Source of the DNA: CAYRNR01 sp964425605
GTDB taxonomy: Bacteria; Myxococcota_A; UBA796; UBA9615; CAYRNR01
NCBI GenBank assembly: GCA_964425605.1
Contig: CAYRNR010000016.1
Span: 1 to 64,000, forward strand
Direction: 5' to 3'
DNA: 64,000 nt
Below are positions 49,130 through 57,074 of the stretch, one piece after another (the first letter of the stretch is position 1; every line of letters begins with the position of its first letter). The notes below the pieces were generated by a model. That model saw only the letters and a list, made by a program, of their open reading frames with translations, had not been told where the DNA came from and made no database searches. Position numbers and translations under genes: made by a program.

Positions 49130-49167
49130 GGGGCCAGTCTATGCGAATCGGAACGAGCAGGGGTTCG

Positions 49168-50532
49168 TCACGGCTGCGATGGACTGCTGGAGCCGCGCTC
49201 GCCGGATCGCTCCCAGCGAGGAGTCTCCCCGCCGTCGTTCGCCTCTGTGCCGCCGGCCGTCGCGCCGCCGTCCCAGATCTGCGGGACGACGATGGCCGCG
49301 AGCGCGAGGAGGACGACCACCACGACGGCGCCCACCACGACGAACTGCTTGAGCTGGGCCCGCCGGGCCCGGGCGATGAGCTCGGCCTCCTCGGTCCCCG
49401 GATCGGGCTCGTACCGGGCGATGACCTCGATGGTGGTCGAGGGGGAGACGGTCTCCGGGTCGTCACGGGGAGGCCGGGGCGGCGCGACAGGCGATGGTTC
49501 CACGGGAGGGGGCGATGACGGAGCAGGGAGCGGCTCCGGTGACGGTGGTTCGGCGGCCTGTGGCGGCTCGGCGGCCGTTGGCGGTTCGGGGGCCGTTGGC
49601 GGTTCGGGGGCCTGTGGCGGTTCGGGCGTCGATGCTGGTCTGGGTGTCCGTGCAGGCAGCGGAGCCGATGGTGGTTCCGGTGACCGCCGCTTCTTTGCGG
49701 CGATTCCCGGCGGTCGTGGCGGGAGGTTGGAGATCCGCTCTGGCGACGGTTCGACGTCCTTGCGCGGCTTCCTCGCCTTTCGCCCTCTCGCCGGAGGCGC
49801 CGGCATCCGCGGTGGTCGCAGCGGCCGGTTGGGAGCCTGCGGGACCGCCTGGTGGCCCCTGGTGTCTCGCAGCGCCAGCTCCACCGAACCGAGCCGAACC
49901 ACGTCTCCCGGCTGGAACTGGCAACGCTCGACAGGCCGCTGGTTGACGTAGGTGGATCGTCCGCTTCCGAGATCCTCCAGGAAGACGGTGCCCTCGGGAT
50001 GCACCGTGAGCGAGGCGTGTTCCAGAGCCACGCCCGGGTAGGGCAGCTCGATCTGGCAGCTCCCGGAGCCCAACACGAACCGGCCGATGGTCAGGCGCAC
50101 GGTCCTCTGGGGCGCGTCTGACGGGAACACCTGCAACGCGGGGCGGAACCCGACGATGGTCGAGGCCATGGACGGGAGGGTGCGGGTGGTCGCGGTGGCG
50201 CGGGTCGATGCGGGCGTCTCCTGGTCGACGAATCGCATCCTGAAGGTGTAGCCGAGGAACTGGAGCTCCGACCCAGGGTGGAGCTCCGCGCGCTCGAACG
50301 GCCGTCCGCGGTACACGAGGCCGGGATCCGAGACGATGTTGTGCACCTCGAGGATGCCCGCCGCCGTGACCTGGAAGGCGAAATGCTGCGGCTGCACGTT
50401 CGGCAGTTTCAGCACGATGTTCGCCTCGGACGTCGATCCCACCACGACACGCGCCTGCGCGACCACGACGGTGCTCACCAACCGCCCGTCGCAGACGATG
50501 TCGATGTGGGGGATCGGGTGTCGTTTGGCCAT
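49168..50532 (-). CDS. double-FHA protein with Pro-rich linker and membrane helix
   Basis: 454 residues. The first FHA-like domain (residues about 10-105: VVVGSTSEANIVLKLPNVQPQHFAFQV) lacks part of the phosphate pocket. The second (about 140-225: IGRFVLGSGSCQIELPYPGVALEHASLTV, LEDLGSGRSTYVNQRPV) retains a Gly-Ser-Gly turn but has GSG instead of GR. Residues about 235-385 are basic then Pro/Glu-rich (repeated EPPTAPEPPQA units). A helix at about 402-425 (FVVVGAVVVVVLLALAAIVV) anchors it in the membrane. A possible docking partner of the Ser/Thr kinase encoded 5 kb away. It sits between the flippase and sulfatase-type genes in one operon. Confidence 0.88.
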   Translation of the reverse strand: MAKRHPIPHIDIVCDGRLVSTVVVAQARVVVGSTSEANIVLKLPNVQPQHFAFQVTAAGILEVHNIVSDPGLVYRGRPFERAELHPGSELQFLGYTFRMRFVDQETPASTRATATTRTLPSMASTIVGFRPALQVFPSDAPQRTVRLTIGRFVLGSGSCQIELPYPGVALEHASLTVHPEGTVFLEDLGSGRSTYVNQRPVERCQFQPGDVVRLGSVELALRDTRGHQAVPQAPNRPLRPPRMPAPPARGRKARKPRKDVEPSPERISNLPPRPPGIAAKKRRSPEPPSAPLPARTPRPASTPEPPQAPEPPTAPEPPTAAEPPQAAEPPSPEPLPAPSSPPPVEPSPVAPPRPPRDDPETVSPSTTIEVIARYEPDPGTEEAELIARARRAQLKQFVVVGAVVVVVLLALAAIVVPQIWDGGATAGGTEANDGGETPRWERSGERGSSSPSQP

Positions 50533-50553
50533 GGGGCGGACTCGTCTCCCGTT

Positions 50554-52062
50554 CTACTCGCTCTTCCTCGATCCCCGCGACGCCAGGATCTCCTTGAGTG
50601 TGCGAACCAGGTCCGGCCAGGCGCGGCGGTCGGCGACGTGGATGACGCCGGCGTAGACGACCAACGCGGCCACGGACGTGACGCACGCCAGCGCCGTGGT
50701 CCACACGAAACCCTCCAGATCCAGCGCACGTTCGATGGCCTCCACCGCGCCGGCGGCGAGGCAGAACGCCACGAACGGGGACCAGCTCCGGCGCAGGATC
50801 TGCAGCATCCCCACGTGGATCGTGCGCGAGACGAACAGCTGGTAGACCACGTTGTTCAGCGCATAGAAGACCGCCACGGCCACGCACGCTCCGAGCAGAC
50901 CGAACTGGGCCCCGATCAACAGCGCGACCACGAGCCCGGCCACCGTGAACGCCGTGGCCGCGAACCGCAGGTCGGGCCGGCCGGCGCCGAGGAGCATGGG
51001 GGGCATCAGATCGGCCCCGAGCCCCCACCAGATGGAGGCGAAGCACAGGACGCGGGCGATGGGGACCACGTCGAACCAGTCCGGCCCCATCAACCACGGC
51101 AGCACGGGTACGACCGCGTAGGCCACCACCACGAGGACCAGGCTGGTCTGGGCCATGAGCCGCAAGGAGTCGAGATAGGCCTGCTTGAGCCCCTCTGCGT
51201 CCTTCTGCAACCGGCTGAAGCTGGAGAACAGCACGTTGCCCAGCACCGCGACCACCTGTCCGACCGTGGCGTAGCCCACCTTGTAGCCGATGCTGAACAG
51301 GCCGGCATTCACGTCGCCGAGCAGCGCGCCGACCAGCAGGACCGGCAGGTACTTGCCCAGGTCGTATAGGGTTCGCGCCAGGGCGACGTAGAGGCCGAAC
51401 CCGAACAGCTCCCGCAGGGCGCCCAGGTGGAACAGCCACCTCGGCCGCCAGTCCGAGCTGATCCAGAACACCGCGGCGAGCACGGCGTAGTTGCACGCGA
51501 ACCCCGCCAGGATGGACCAGACGCCGAAACCCGCCAGGGCCAGCCCCACGCCGACGCCGATGTAGGTGGTGATGGCCAGCGCCTGGGCCACGGTCTGTGT
51601 CCGGTACTCCAGTTTGCGGATCAGCAGCGACCGCTGGACGTGCCCCAGCGCCATCACCATGGGCAGGAACACCGCGTACTGGAGCACCTCGAGGAATGGA
51701 CTCCACCCTGCGGCGCCTGCGTAGATCCGGATGGCTGCCAGGCCCAGCAGGGCCGTGGACAGCGCCAGGGCGATGTTCATGTAGAAGGCCGTGGAGCGAT
51801 GGCGCTCCTCGAGGTCGTCGCGCTGGATCACCGCCGCGTTGAAGCCGAACTCCGAGGCGCGGTCGAGGATGGAGCCCACGGCCAGCAGCCGGGCGCCCAG
51901 GCCGAACACCTCGGGTCCGAGGATGCGCGCCAGCAGGAACTGCAGCAGGAACTGGCCGCCCTGGATGACCAGGTTCAGCACGGACGCCCACTTCACCGCG
52001 TGGAAGGTGCGCTGTCTCAGGTTGCGCCTGGGCGCGCCGGAGGGCGCCTCGCCGTCACTCAT
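50554..52062 (-). CDS. Wzx-like polysaccharide flippase
   Basis: 502-residue membrane protein with 12-14 helices, of the MOP superfamily polysaccharide transporter type (WzxC/Polysacc_synt_3). It begins with a basic stretch and FHAVKWASVLNLVIQGGQFLLQFLLARILGPEVFGLGA, the family N-terminus. It flips lipid-linked repeat units to the periplasmic face. I chose the ATG at 52062, which has GGAGG 7 bases before it, rather than a longer frame starting at 52122. The start overlaps the end of the small upstream gene by 8 bases, so coupling is likely. Confidence 0.93.
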   Translation of the reverse strand: MSDGEAPSGAPRRNLRQRTFHAVKWASVLNLVIQGGQFLLQFLLARILGPEVFGLGARLLAVGSILDRASEFGFNAAVIQRDDLEERHRSTAFYMNIALALSTALLGLAAIRIYAGAAGWSPFLEVLQYAVFLPMVMALGHVQRSLLIRKLEYRTQTVAQALAITTYIGVGVGLALAGFGVWSILAGFACNYAVLAAVFWISSDWRPRWLFHLGALRELFGFGLYVALARTLYDLGKYLPVLLVGALLGDVNAGLFSIGYKVGYATVGQVVAVLGNVLFSSFSRLQKDAEGLKQAYLDSLRLMAQTSLVLVVVAYAVVPVLPWLMGPDWFDVVPIARVLCFASIWWGLGADLMPPMLLGAGRPDLRFAATAFTVAGLVVALLIGAQFGLLGACVAVAVFYALNNVVYQLFVSRTIHVGMLQILRRSWSPFVAFCLAAGAVEAIERALDLEGFVWTTALACVTSVAALVVYAGVIHVADRRAWPDLVRTLKEILASRGSRKSE

Positions 52063-52321
52063 CGATGGCCTCCGCGGCGGCAACCGCCGCTCGCACGTCG
52101 GGGTACAACATACCCAGCTCAAGCCGCGCGTGCACGCGATACGGGCGTTCGTCTCGTGACTCCTGGTGGGGTCGGAGGCCTACTCGAAGCGGAACGGGAC
52201 CTGCAGGGTCACGGGCTCGCGGAGGGCGTCCAGCGAAGACCACCACCGGGCCGAGCATCATCAGGACGACCGAGCCCGCGGCGAGCAGGCGACGGCGCCT
52301 CGACCGGGGAGGTTCGGGCAT
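52055..52321 (-). CDS. small single-pass protein with a TPR-like tail copied from the neighbouring gene
   Basis: Possible 88-residue protein: basic N-terminus (RSRRRR), one hydrophobic helix (LLAAGSVVLMMLGPVVVFAG), and a tail RPYRVHARLELGMLYPDV that matches RPDRVHVRLELGKVYREL near the end of the adjacent ligase/TPR protein. The DNA matches too: about 70% of a 44-bp stretch (52110-52153 versus the region near 52490-52533). It may be a remnant of a partial duplication or a real small membrane protein. Overlap of 8 bases with the flippase start favours translation. No clear ribosome site. Confidence 0.45.
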   Translation of the reverse strand: MPEPPRSRRRRLLAAGSVVLMMLGPVVVFAGRPPRARDPAGPVPLRVGLRPHQESRDERPYRVHARLELGMLYPDVRAAVAAAEAIDE

Positions 52322-52362
52322 CAAAATGTAGGATTTGCTTCGAAAAAAACGCAAAAAAAGCG

Positions 52363-54732
52363 TCAATGAGCCGAGGCCCGCAGCTCCCGGATCCAGTCGT
52401 CGAGGAAGGGGTAGGCGGAGCTCTCCTCGCGCACGCGCTCGAACTGCTCCAGCGCCTCGCTCTCCCGCCCCAGCTCGCGGTACACCTTGCCCAGCTCCAG
52501 GCGCACGTGGACGCGGTCGGGACGATGGCGCAACGATTCCAGGTAGTGGCCCTCGGCACGTTGCCATCGCCCCTCGGCGGCGGCCAGCCGCCCCTGGGCG
52601 GTGGCGGTCAGCGCGAGCGCGCTGCGACCGACCGCCGCGTCCCGCATGTGGCGCAGCGACAGCTGAGCCTCCCCGTACCGCTGAAGGGCGATCAGGGACA
52701 TCACCTCCTGGTAGTGCAGCTCCACGTCGGCGCCGGCACAGTCGAGCCCCTCCCGCGTCACCTCCAGGGCCAGCGTCGCGTCGTCCGCGCTGCGAAGCAG
52801 GCTGGCCTCGTACTTGACCAGATCCACGTCGCAGGGATGCGCCGAGCGGGCCGCGGCCAGCCGGGCGAGCGCCGCCGCCCGGTGGCCCGCCGCCCAATCC
52901 TGCGCCGCGAGCACACGCGCCGCCGTGGGCTGCTCCGGGTCTGTCTCCGCGATGCGCGCCGCCAGCTCGAGCCCCCCACCGCCGGGGTGCTCGCGCTCGA
53001 GGTACAGCGCGAACGCGGCGGCCAGGTCCAGGTCGCCACCCAGGATCGCGATCGCCTCGTCGGATCCGTGGACCAGGCGGTGCAACGGCTCGAAGGCCGC
53101 TCGCCCGAGTTCGGGCTGGGCCTGCAGCGCCGCGCCCACTTCGGCCGCGGCTCTCTCCCGTTCGCCCAGGTTCTCCAGGGCCTGCGCGGCGGCGAGGTGG
53201 GGGGCGGCGTAGTGCGGATCCAGCTGCGAGGCGCGCTCGAGAAAACGAAGGGCCTCCGCCGGCCGGCCGTCGGCGAGCAGGGCGTGGCCTGCGATGTAGG
53301 CCACGTCGGCCGAGCAAGGGTGCCAGCGGACGGCGCGTCGCACCACGTCGTCCAGGACCGCGCCCGAGGCTGCGCCCTCGACGGCTCTGAGTTCCCTGGC
53401 CCAGCTGCCGTGGCGGACCGCCAGCGGCCCCAGCGCCAGGGCGGCCGTGAGGGCCACGGCGACGCCCAGCGTGGCGCGCCGGGAGATTTGCGGCGAGGGC
53501 TCCGCCCTGGTGGGTCGCAACAGCGCAGCCAGCACCACGGCAAAGGGCAACCCCACGCCACCGAACTCCAGTCCGAACTCCACCAGGCTGTGCAGTCCCA
53601 CGGCAAAGGTCCCCGCCAGCGCTCCCGCCACGGCGGGATTCCGCCGCCAGCGAGCCAGGGCCACCCACCACGTCACCAGCGTGGCCACCATCAGCAGCGT
53701 GGCCACGGGCACCCCCAGCTCGGCCAGGAGGTGGAGGGGCTCGCTCTCGGCGTGGGTGTAGCGCACGAAGTCGCCCGGCGTGGAGTACGCCGCGAACGCG
53801 TCGCGAAATCCGCCCCGCCCCACGCCGCACAGGGGGTGATCGGCGATCATCTGCAGCACCGCCGGGACGTGCGCCAGCTTCGAGCTGTGCAGCAGCCTGC
53901 CGGGGTCCTGGGAGCCTGCGCCCGCCATCAGTCCGGCGACGACTGCCACGCCCGTCAGCGCGGGCACGAACCAACGAATCCAGCGACGGCGGCGGGCCAA
54001 ATCCATCCCCAGGATCAGCGCCAGGCCGGCGGGGACGACGAACCAGACCCCGCCCGATCCCGTCGCGAGGGCCGCGCCGAGCAGCACGGCGCCGGACGCG
54101 CCCAGTCCCACCCGCCAGCCACGCGAAGAGCGAGCAGCGGCCCCGATCGCGACGAATCCGATCAGCTCGAAGTACTGCGCCGCGTGGTTGGGGTTCACGA
54201 ACGGGGTCTGGAAGCCCCCGACCGTGCCCGCGGATGGCGTGTAGAGGCCGAGTACCCGCTCCGCACCCAGCAGGGTCTGCACGCCGCTCACCGCCGCCAC
54301 GACCGACCCGGTCCCCACCACGGCGAGCAACATCGCCCGCTGGCCTCGTGTTCGTGACCAGAGGGTGCCGGCCACGGCGAGCACGGCCGTCGCGCCGACC
54401 ATCTTGACCACCCCGAGGGCGGTCGGTCCGGGCGAGCACGACAGGCTCGGGGAGTCCACGAACCCGGCGGGCAGGGGGACCAGGGTCAGCACCGACCACA
54501 GGGCGACGCCCAGCCAGCAGGCCCCGAGCACCGATCGGGGCAACGCGATACGCGCCAGCACCACCACCCAGAGGGCGACGACGGACAGGCCTGCGAGCGC
54601 GACGGTCGTGGCGGGGTGGACGGTACCGACCATCATCGGCGCCGCCAGCAGCAGGACGGACAGCAGCGCGATGCCCGCCCTCTCCTCCGGGCGGAGGGCG
54701 AAGGCAGCGGCCTGTTCGGAGCGCGGAGCCAC
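52363..54732 (-). CDS. O-antigen ligase-like membrane protein with TPR C-terminus
   Basis: 789 residues. The N-terminal half has about eleven membrane helices with the ligase signature region TPFVNPNHAAQYFELIGFVAIG, VLQMIADHPLCGVGRGGFRDAF and HAESEPLHLLAELGVPVATLL. From about residue 430 the chain is soluble and made of TPR units (ADVAYIAGHALLADGRPAEALRFLERASQLDP, YAAPHLAAAQALENLGERERAAAEV, DRVHVRLELGKVYRELGRESEALEQFERV). The start is a GTG at 54732, 5 bases after the Wzc stop; frames further upstream overlap wzc. It is the second Wzy/WaaL-type protein of the locus, perhaps the ligase or a protein-linked glycan transferase. Confidence 0.87.
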   Translation of the reverse strand: MAPRSEQAAAFALRPEERAGIALLSVLLLAAPMMVGTVHPATTVALAGLSVVALWVVVLARIALPRSVLGACWLGVALWSVLTLVPLPAGFVDSPSLSCSPGPTALGVVKMVGATAVLAVAGTLWSRTRGQRAMLLAVVGTGSVVAAVSGVQTLLGAERVLGLYTPSAGTVGGFQTPFVNPNHAAQYFELIGFVAIGAAARSSRGWRVGLGASGAVLLGAALATGSGGVWFVVPAGLALILGMDLARRRRWIRWFVPALTGVAVVAGLMAGAGSQDPGRLLHSSKLAHVPAVLQMIADHPLCGVGRGGFRDAFAAYSTPGDFVRYTHAESEPLHLLAELGVPVATLLMVATLVTWWVALARWRRNPAVAGALAGTFAVGLHSLVEFGLEFGGVGLPFAVVLAALLRPTRAEPSPQISRRATLGVAVALTAALALGPLAVRHGSWARELRAVEGAASGAVLDDVVRRAVRWHPCSADVAYIAGHALLADGRPAEALRFLERASQLDPHYAAPHLAAAQALENLGERERAAAEVGAALQAQPELGRAAFEPLHRLVHGSDEAIAILGGDLDLAAAFALYLEREHPGGGGLELAARIAETDPEQPTAARVLAAQDWAAGHRAAALARLAAARSAHPCDVDLVKYEASLLRSADDATLALEVTREGLDCAGADVELHYQEVMSLIALQRYGEAQLSLRHMRDAAVGRSALALTATAQGRLAAAEGRWQRAEGHYLESLRHRPDRVHVRLELGKVYRELGRESEALEQFERVREESSAYPFLDDWIRELRASAH

Positions 54733-54737
54733 GCGGA

Positions 54738-56963
54738 TTACGTCTTCTTGGTCTTCTTGGACTTCTCGCCGTACCCGTACCCGTATCCGTACCCGTAGTG
54801 CCGTCCGTAGGGAGAGCGGTGCAGGTCGGCGCCGTTGAACACGGTCCCGAGGATCGGAGCGCCCACGTCGCGCAGCTGACGCAGACACTGGCGCAGGGCG
54901 TAGCGGTCGGAGACCCCTTCGCGGACGACGATCAGCACCAGGTCCACGAGCTGACTGAGCACCTTGGCGTCGGTCACGGGGAGGACCGGAGAGGAGTCGA
55001 TCACCACCTGATCGTATTTCTCGGACAGCTGGGCGAGCAGGTCACTGAACTGCTGGGACCCCAGGAGCTCGGCGGGGCTGTCGGGGGGCTCACCGCACAG
55101 CAGGACGTGCAGGTTCTCGATGTCGGTGCTGATGATCGCGTCGTCCAGCTCGGCCTCGCCCACGAGCAGCTTGGAGAGCTTCCCCTCCGCTTCGGTGGTG
55201 CCCAGGACGTCCCCGATGCTCGGCTTGCGGAGGTCCCCGTCCAGCAGCAACGTGCGCTGGCCGGACGCGGCGAGCGTCTGGGCGAGGTTGGCCGCGAAGG
55301 TGGTCTTGCCCTCGCCCGAGAAGGAGCTCGTCACGAGGAACGTCTTGTAGGTCCCCTTCGAGGTGGCGAAGAGCAGGTTGGTGCGCAGCGTGCGCAGACA
55401 CTCGGCGAACGGCGACCGGGGTCGGCAGGCCGCGTAGAACTCCACAGGGGGTTTCTTCTCGCCGTTCTTGCCGCGGGAGCCCGCGTTCGTCACCGCGAGC
55501 TGGTGTCCCAGGACCCGCACCCCGAACTCGTCCTCGAGCTGCGAGTGCGTGCGGATCTTGGCGTCGACCCGGTCGAGCACCAGCGCCATGGTGATGCTGA
55601 TGATCAACCCGACCAGCAGGGCGGTCAGCGCCACGAACGGCAGCCGCGGCTTGTACTGGCGCATGGGCGTGGGCGAGTACTCGATCACGCTGAAGTTGTT
55701 CGTGCTCAGCTGCTCGGCGAGGTTGGCCTCCTGGAAGCGCTGGTTGAGCATCGACAGCAGGTCGCGCCGCTGATCGAGATCGCGAACGAGGTGGTCGTAC
55801 TCGATCTGCAGCCGGCTCAGCGCCTCTGCCCGCTCCTGCTCCTGCTCGAGGGAGGACTTGACGGCGCTCTCCTCGATGGAGAGCGCCCGGATGCCGCGCC
55901 GCTCGGCGCCGATGATCCCGTCGACCTCCCGCTGGAGTAGCGCCTCGAGATCCTCTTCGGGCTGGTCCAGATCGGTCATGGCCGGGTGCTTCTCGCCGTA
56001 CCGCGCCTCCAGGTCCGCCCGCTCGCGCTCGATCTCCATGAGCTCCTTGCGGATCTCCTGGACCACGGGATCGGCGACGATCTCGGGGATGGTGTCCAGC
56101 TCTTCGGCCGACGCCCCGGCCACCCGCTCCCAGCGGGCTCGCTTGGACATGCGCTCGAGCCGTACCCCCGTCGACGCCCGGTTGAGGTCCTCGATGGTCG
56201 CGGAGTTGATGGCGATCGCGTCCTCGATCGAGGCGCCCATGAGGACCTGGTTCTCGCGAAACTCCAGCAGCATGGCTTCCGCGTCGCGGACGTCCTGCTC
56301 GGCCTGAGCGACCTGCGTGCCCAACCAGGTCACGGCGGTCTCGGTCACGTCCTCGCGCTGGCCGGAGTTGTACTCGATGAACGTGTCGGCCAGGGTGTTG
56401 ACGATCAGCGCCGCGCGGACCGCGTGGGTGTCCACGCAGACGATGTGCAGCAGGTTGCTGTTCTCCACCTGCTCCACCGAGACCTTGTCACGGAACACGT
56501 TCACCGGGTCCACGGCGGTGAGCGCCTCGAGCAGCTCCTCGCCCTCGAGGTCCTCCTTCAGGCCGAGGAACTCCTTGTCCTCGTCCAGCCCGAGCAGCAC
56601 GACCACGTCGGCGGTGATCTCCCGGCTCCCCAGGATCTTGGCCTGGGTCTCCATGTACCGCGGGAACTCGTAGGGATTGACCGCGCCGAGGGAGTACGCG
56701 TCGCCCGCGTCCTGCAGGATGTTGGGGCTGGACTCGGCCACGTGCAACGTCGCCTGGGTGCGGTAGAGCTTGGTCCGCTTGAGTCCGACCAGGGCCACGA
56801 CCAGGGTGATCGCGACGAAGACCGACGCGGTCGGGAGCAGCCGCCGCCGCAGGATCGCGCCGAACCGGAGCGCCTCGGTGATGGCGGAGTCGTCCCCGGA
56901 CGCGACAGGGGTCGCGACCGCTTCGATGGCCGGGATCTCGGAGCTGGTGAGCTTCTCCGTCAT
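54738..56963 (-). CDS. Wzc-like polysaccharide co-polymerase / BY-kinase
   Basis: 741 residues. Residues about 30-470 form the Wzz-type chain-length part with two membrane helices (TASVFVAITLVVALVGL; LPFVALTALLVGLIISITMALVL) and a long periplasmic coiled coil. The C-terminal cytoplasmic BY-kinase has Walker A SFSGEGKTT (Lys553), Walker A' LLLDGDLRKP and Walker B QVVIDSSPVLPVTDA. The tail holds a tyrosine cluster (Tyr719, 723, 725, 727, 729, 731) followed by a Lys-rich end, the usual autophosphorylation site. It regulates polymer length and export with the Wza-like lipoprotein. Start ATG; good extended -10 promoter upstream. Confidence 0.95.
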   Translation of the reverse strand: MTEKLTSSEIPAIEAVATPVASGDDSAITEALRFGAILRRRLLPTASVFVAITLVVALVGLKRTKLYRTQATLHVAESSPNILQDAGDAYSLGAVNPYEFPRYMETQAKILGSREITADVVVLLGLDEDKEFLGLKEDLEGEELLEALTAVDPVNVFRDKVSVEQVENSNLLHIVCVDTHAVRAALIVNTLADTFIEYNSGQREDVTETAVTWLGTQVAQAEQDVRDAEAMLLEFRENQVLMGASIEDAIAINSATIEDLNRASTGVRLERMSKRARWERVAGASAEELDTIPEIVADPVVQEIRKELMEIERERADLEARYGEKHPAMTDLDQPEEDLEALLQREVDGIIGAERRGIRALSIEESAVKSSLEQEQERAEALSRLQIEYDHLVRDLDQRRDLLSMLNQRFQEANLAEQLSTNNFSVIEYSPTPMRQYKPRLPFVALTALLVGLIISITMALVLDRVDAKIRTHSQLEDEFGVRVLGHQLAVTNAGSRGKNGEKKPPVEFYAACRPRSPFAECLRTLRTNLLFATSKGTYKTFLVTSSFSGEGKTTFAANLAQTLAASGQRTLLLDGDLRKPSIGDVLGTTEAEGKLSKLLVGEAELDDAIISTDIENLHVLLCGEPPDSPAELLGSQQFSDLLAQLSEKYDQVVIDSSPVLPVTDAKVLSQLVDLVLIVVREGVSDRYALRQCLRQLRDVGAPILGTVFNGADLHRSPYGRHYGYGYGYGYGEKSKKTKKT
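54771..54797 (-). repeat. GTA(C/T)CC-type microsatellite encoding the Wzc tyrosine cluster
   Basis: Four adjoining near-identical hexamers (plus-strand CCGTAC / CCGTAT units) encode the Tyr-Gly repeats. A unit change by slippage would add or remove one phosphorylatable Tyr without shifting frame. Confidence 0.65.
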
Positions 56964-57026
56964 GGACTGCCCGTTGGGTTCCTTCTTGTCCCTCGCCTCC
57001 CCGCGCGCAGAGGTAGGCCTCGGTAC

Positions 57027-57035
57027 ATTATGCCA
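57027..57035 (-). promoter_or_regulatory. extended -10 promoter of the wzc operon
   Basis: On the minus strand TGG-CATAAT: a five-of-six -10 hexamer with the TGn extension, 64 bases before the Wzc start. A TTGGAG lies 19 bases upstream as a poor -35. This suggests that wzc and the genes after it can be expressed independently of the dehydratase gene. Confidence 0.5.
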
Positions 57036-57074
57036 GATCCCGCCCTCTGTTCTCCAATCGGCCGGGTGCGCGGA

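Noticed and set aside
51427..54357. Very long plus-strand frame opposite flippase and ligase genes
   Set aside because: Antisense shadow; the opposite strand carries recognisable domains through the whole stretch.
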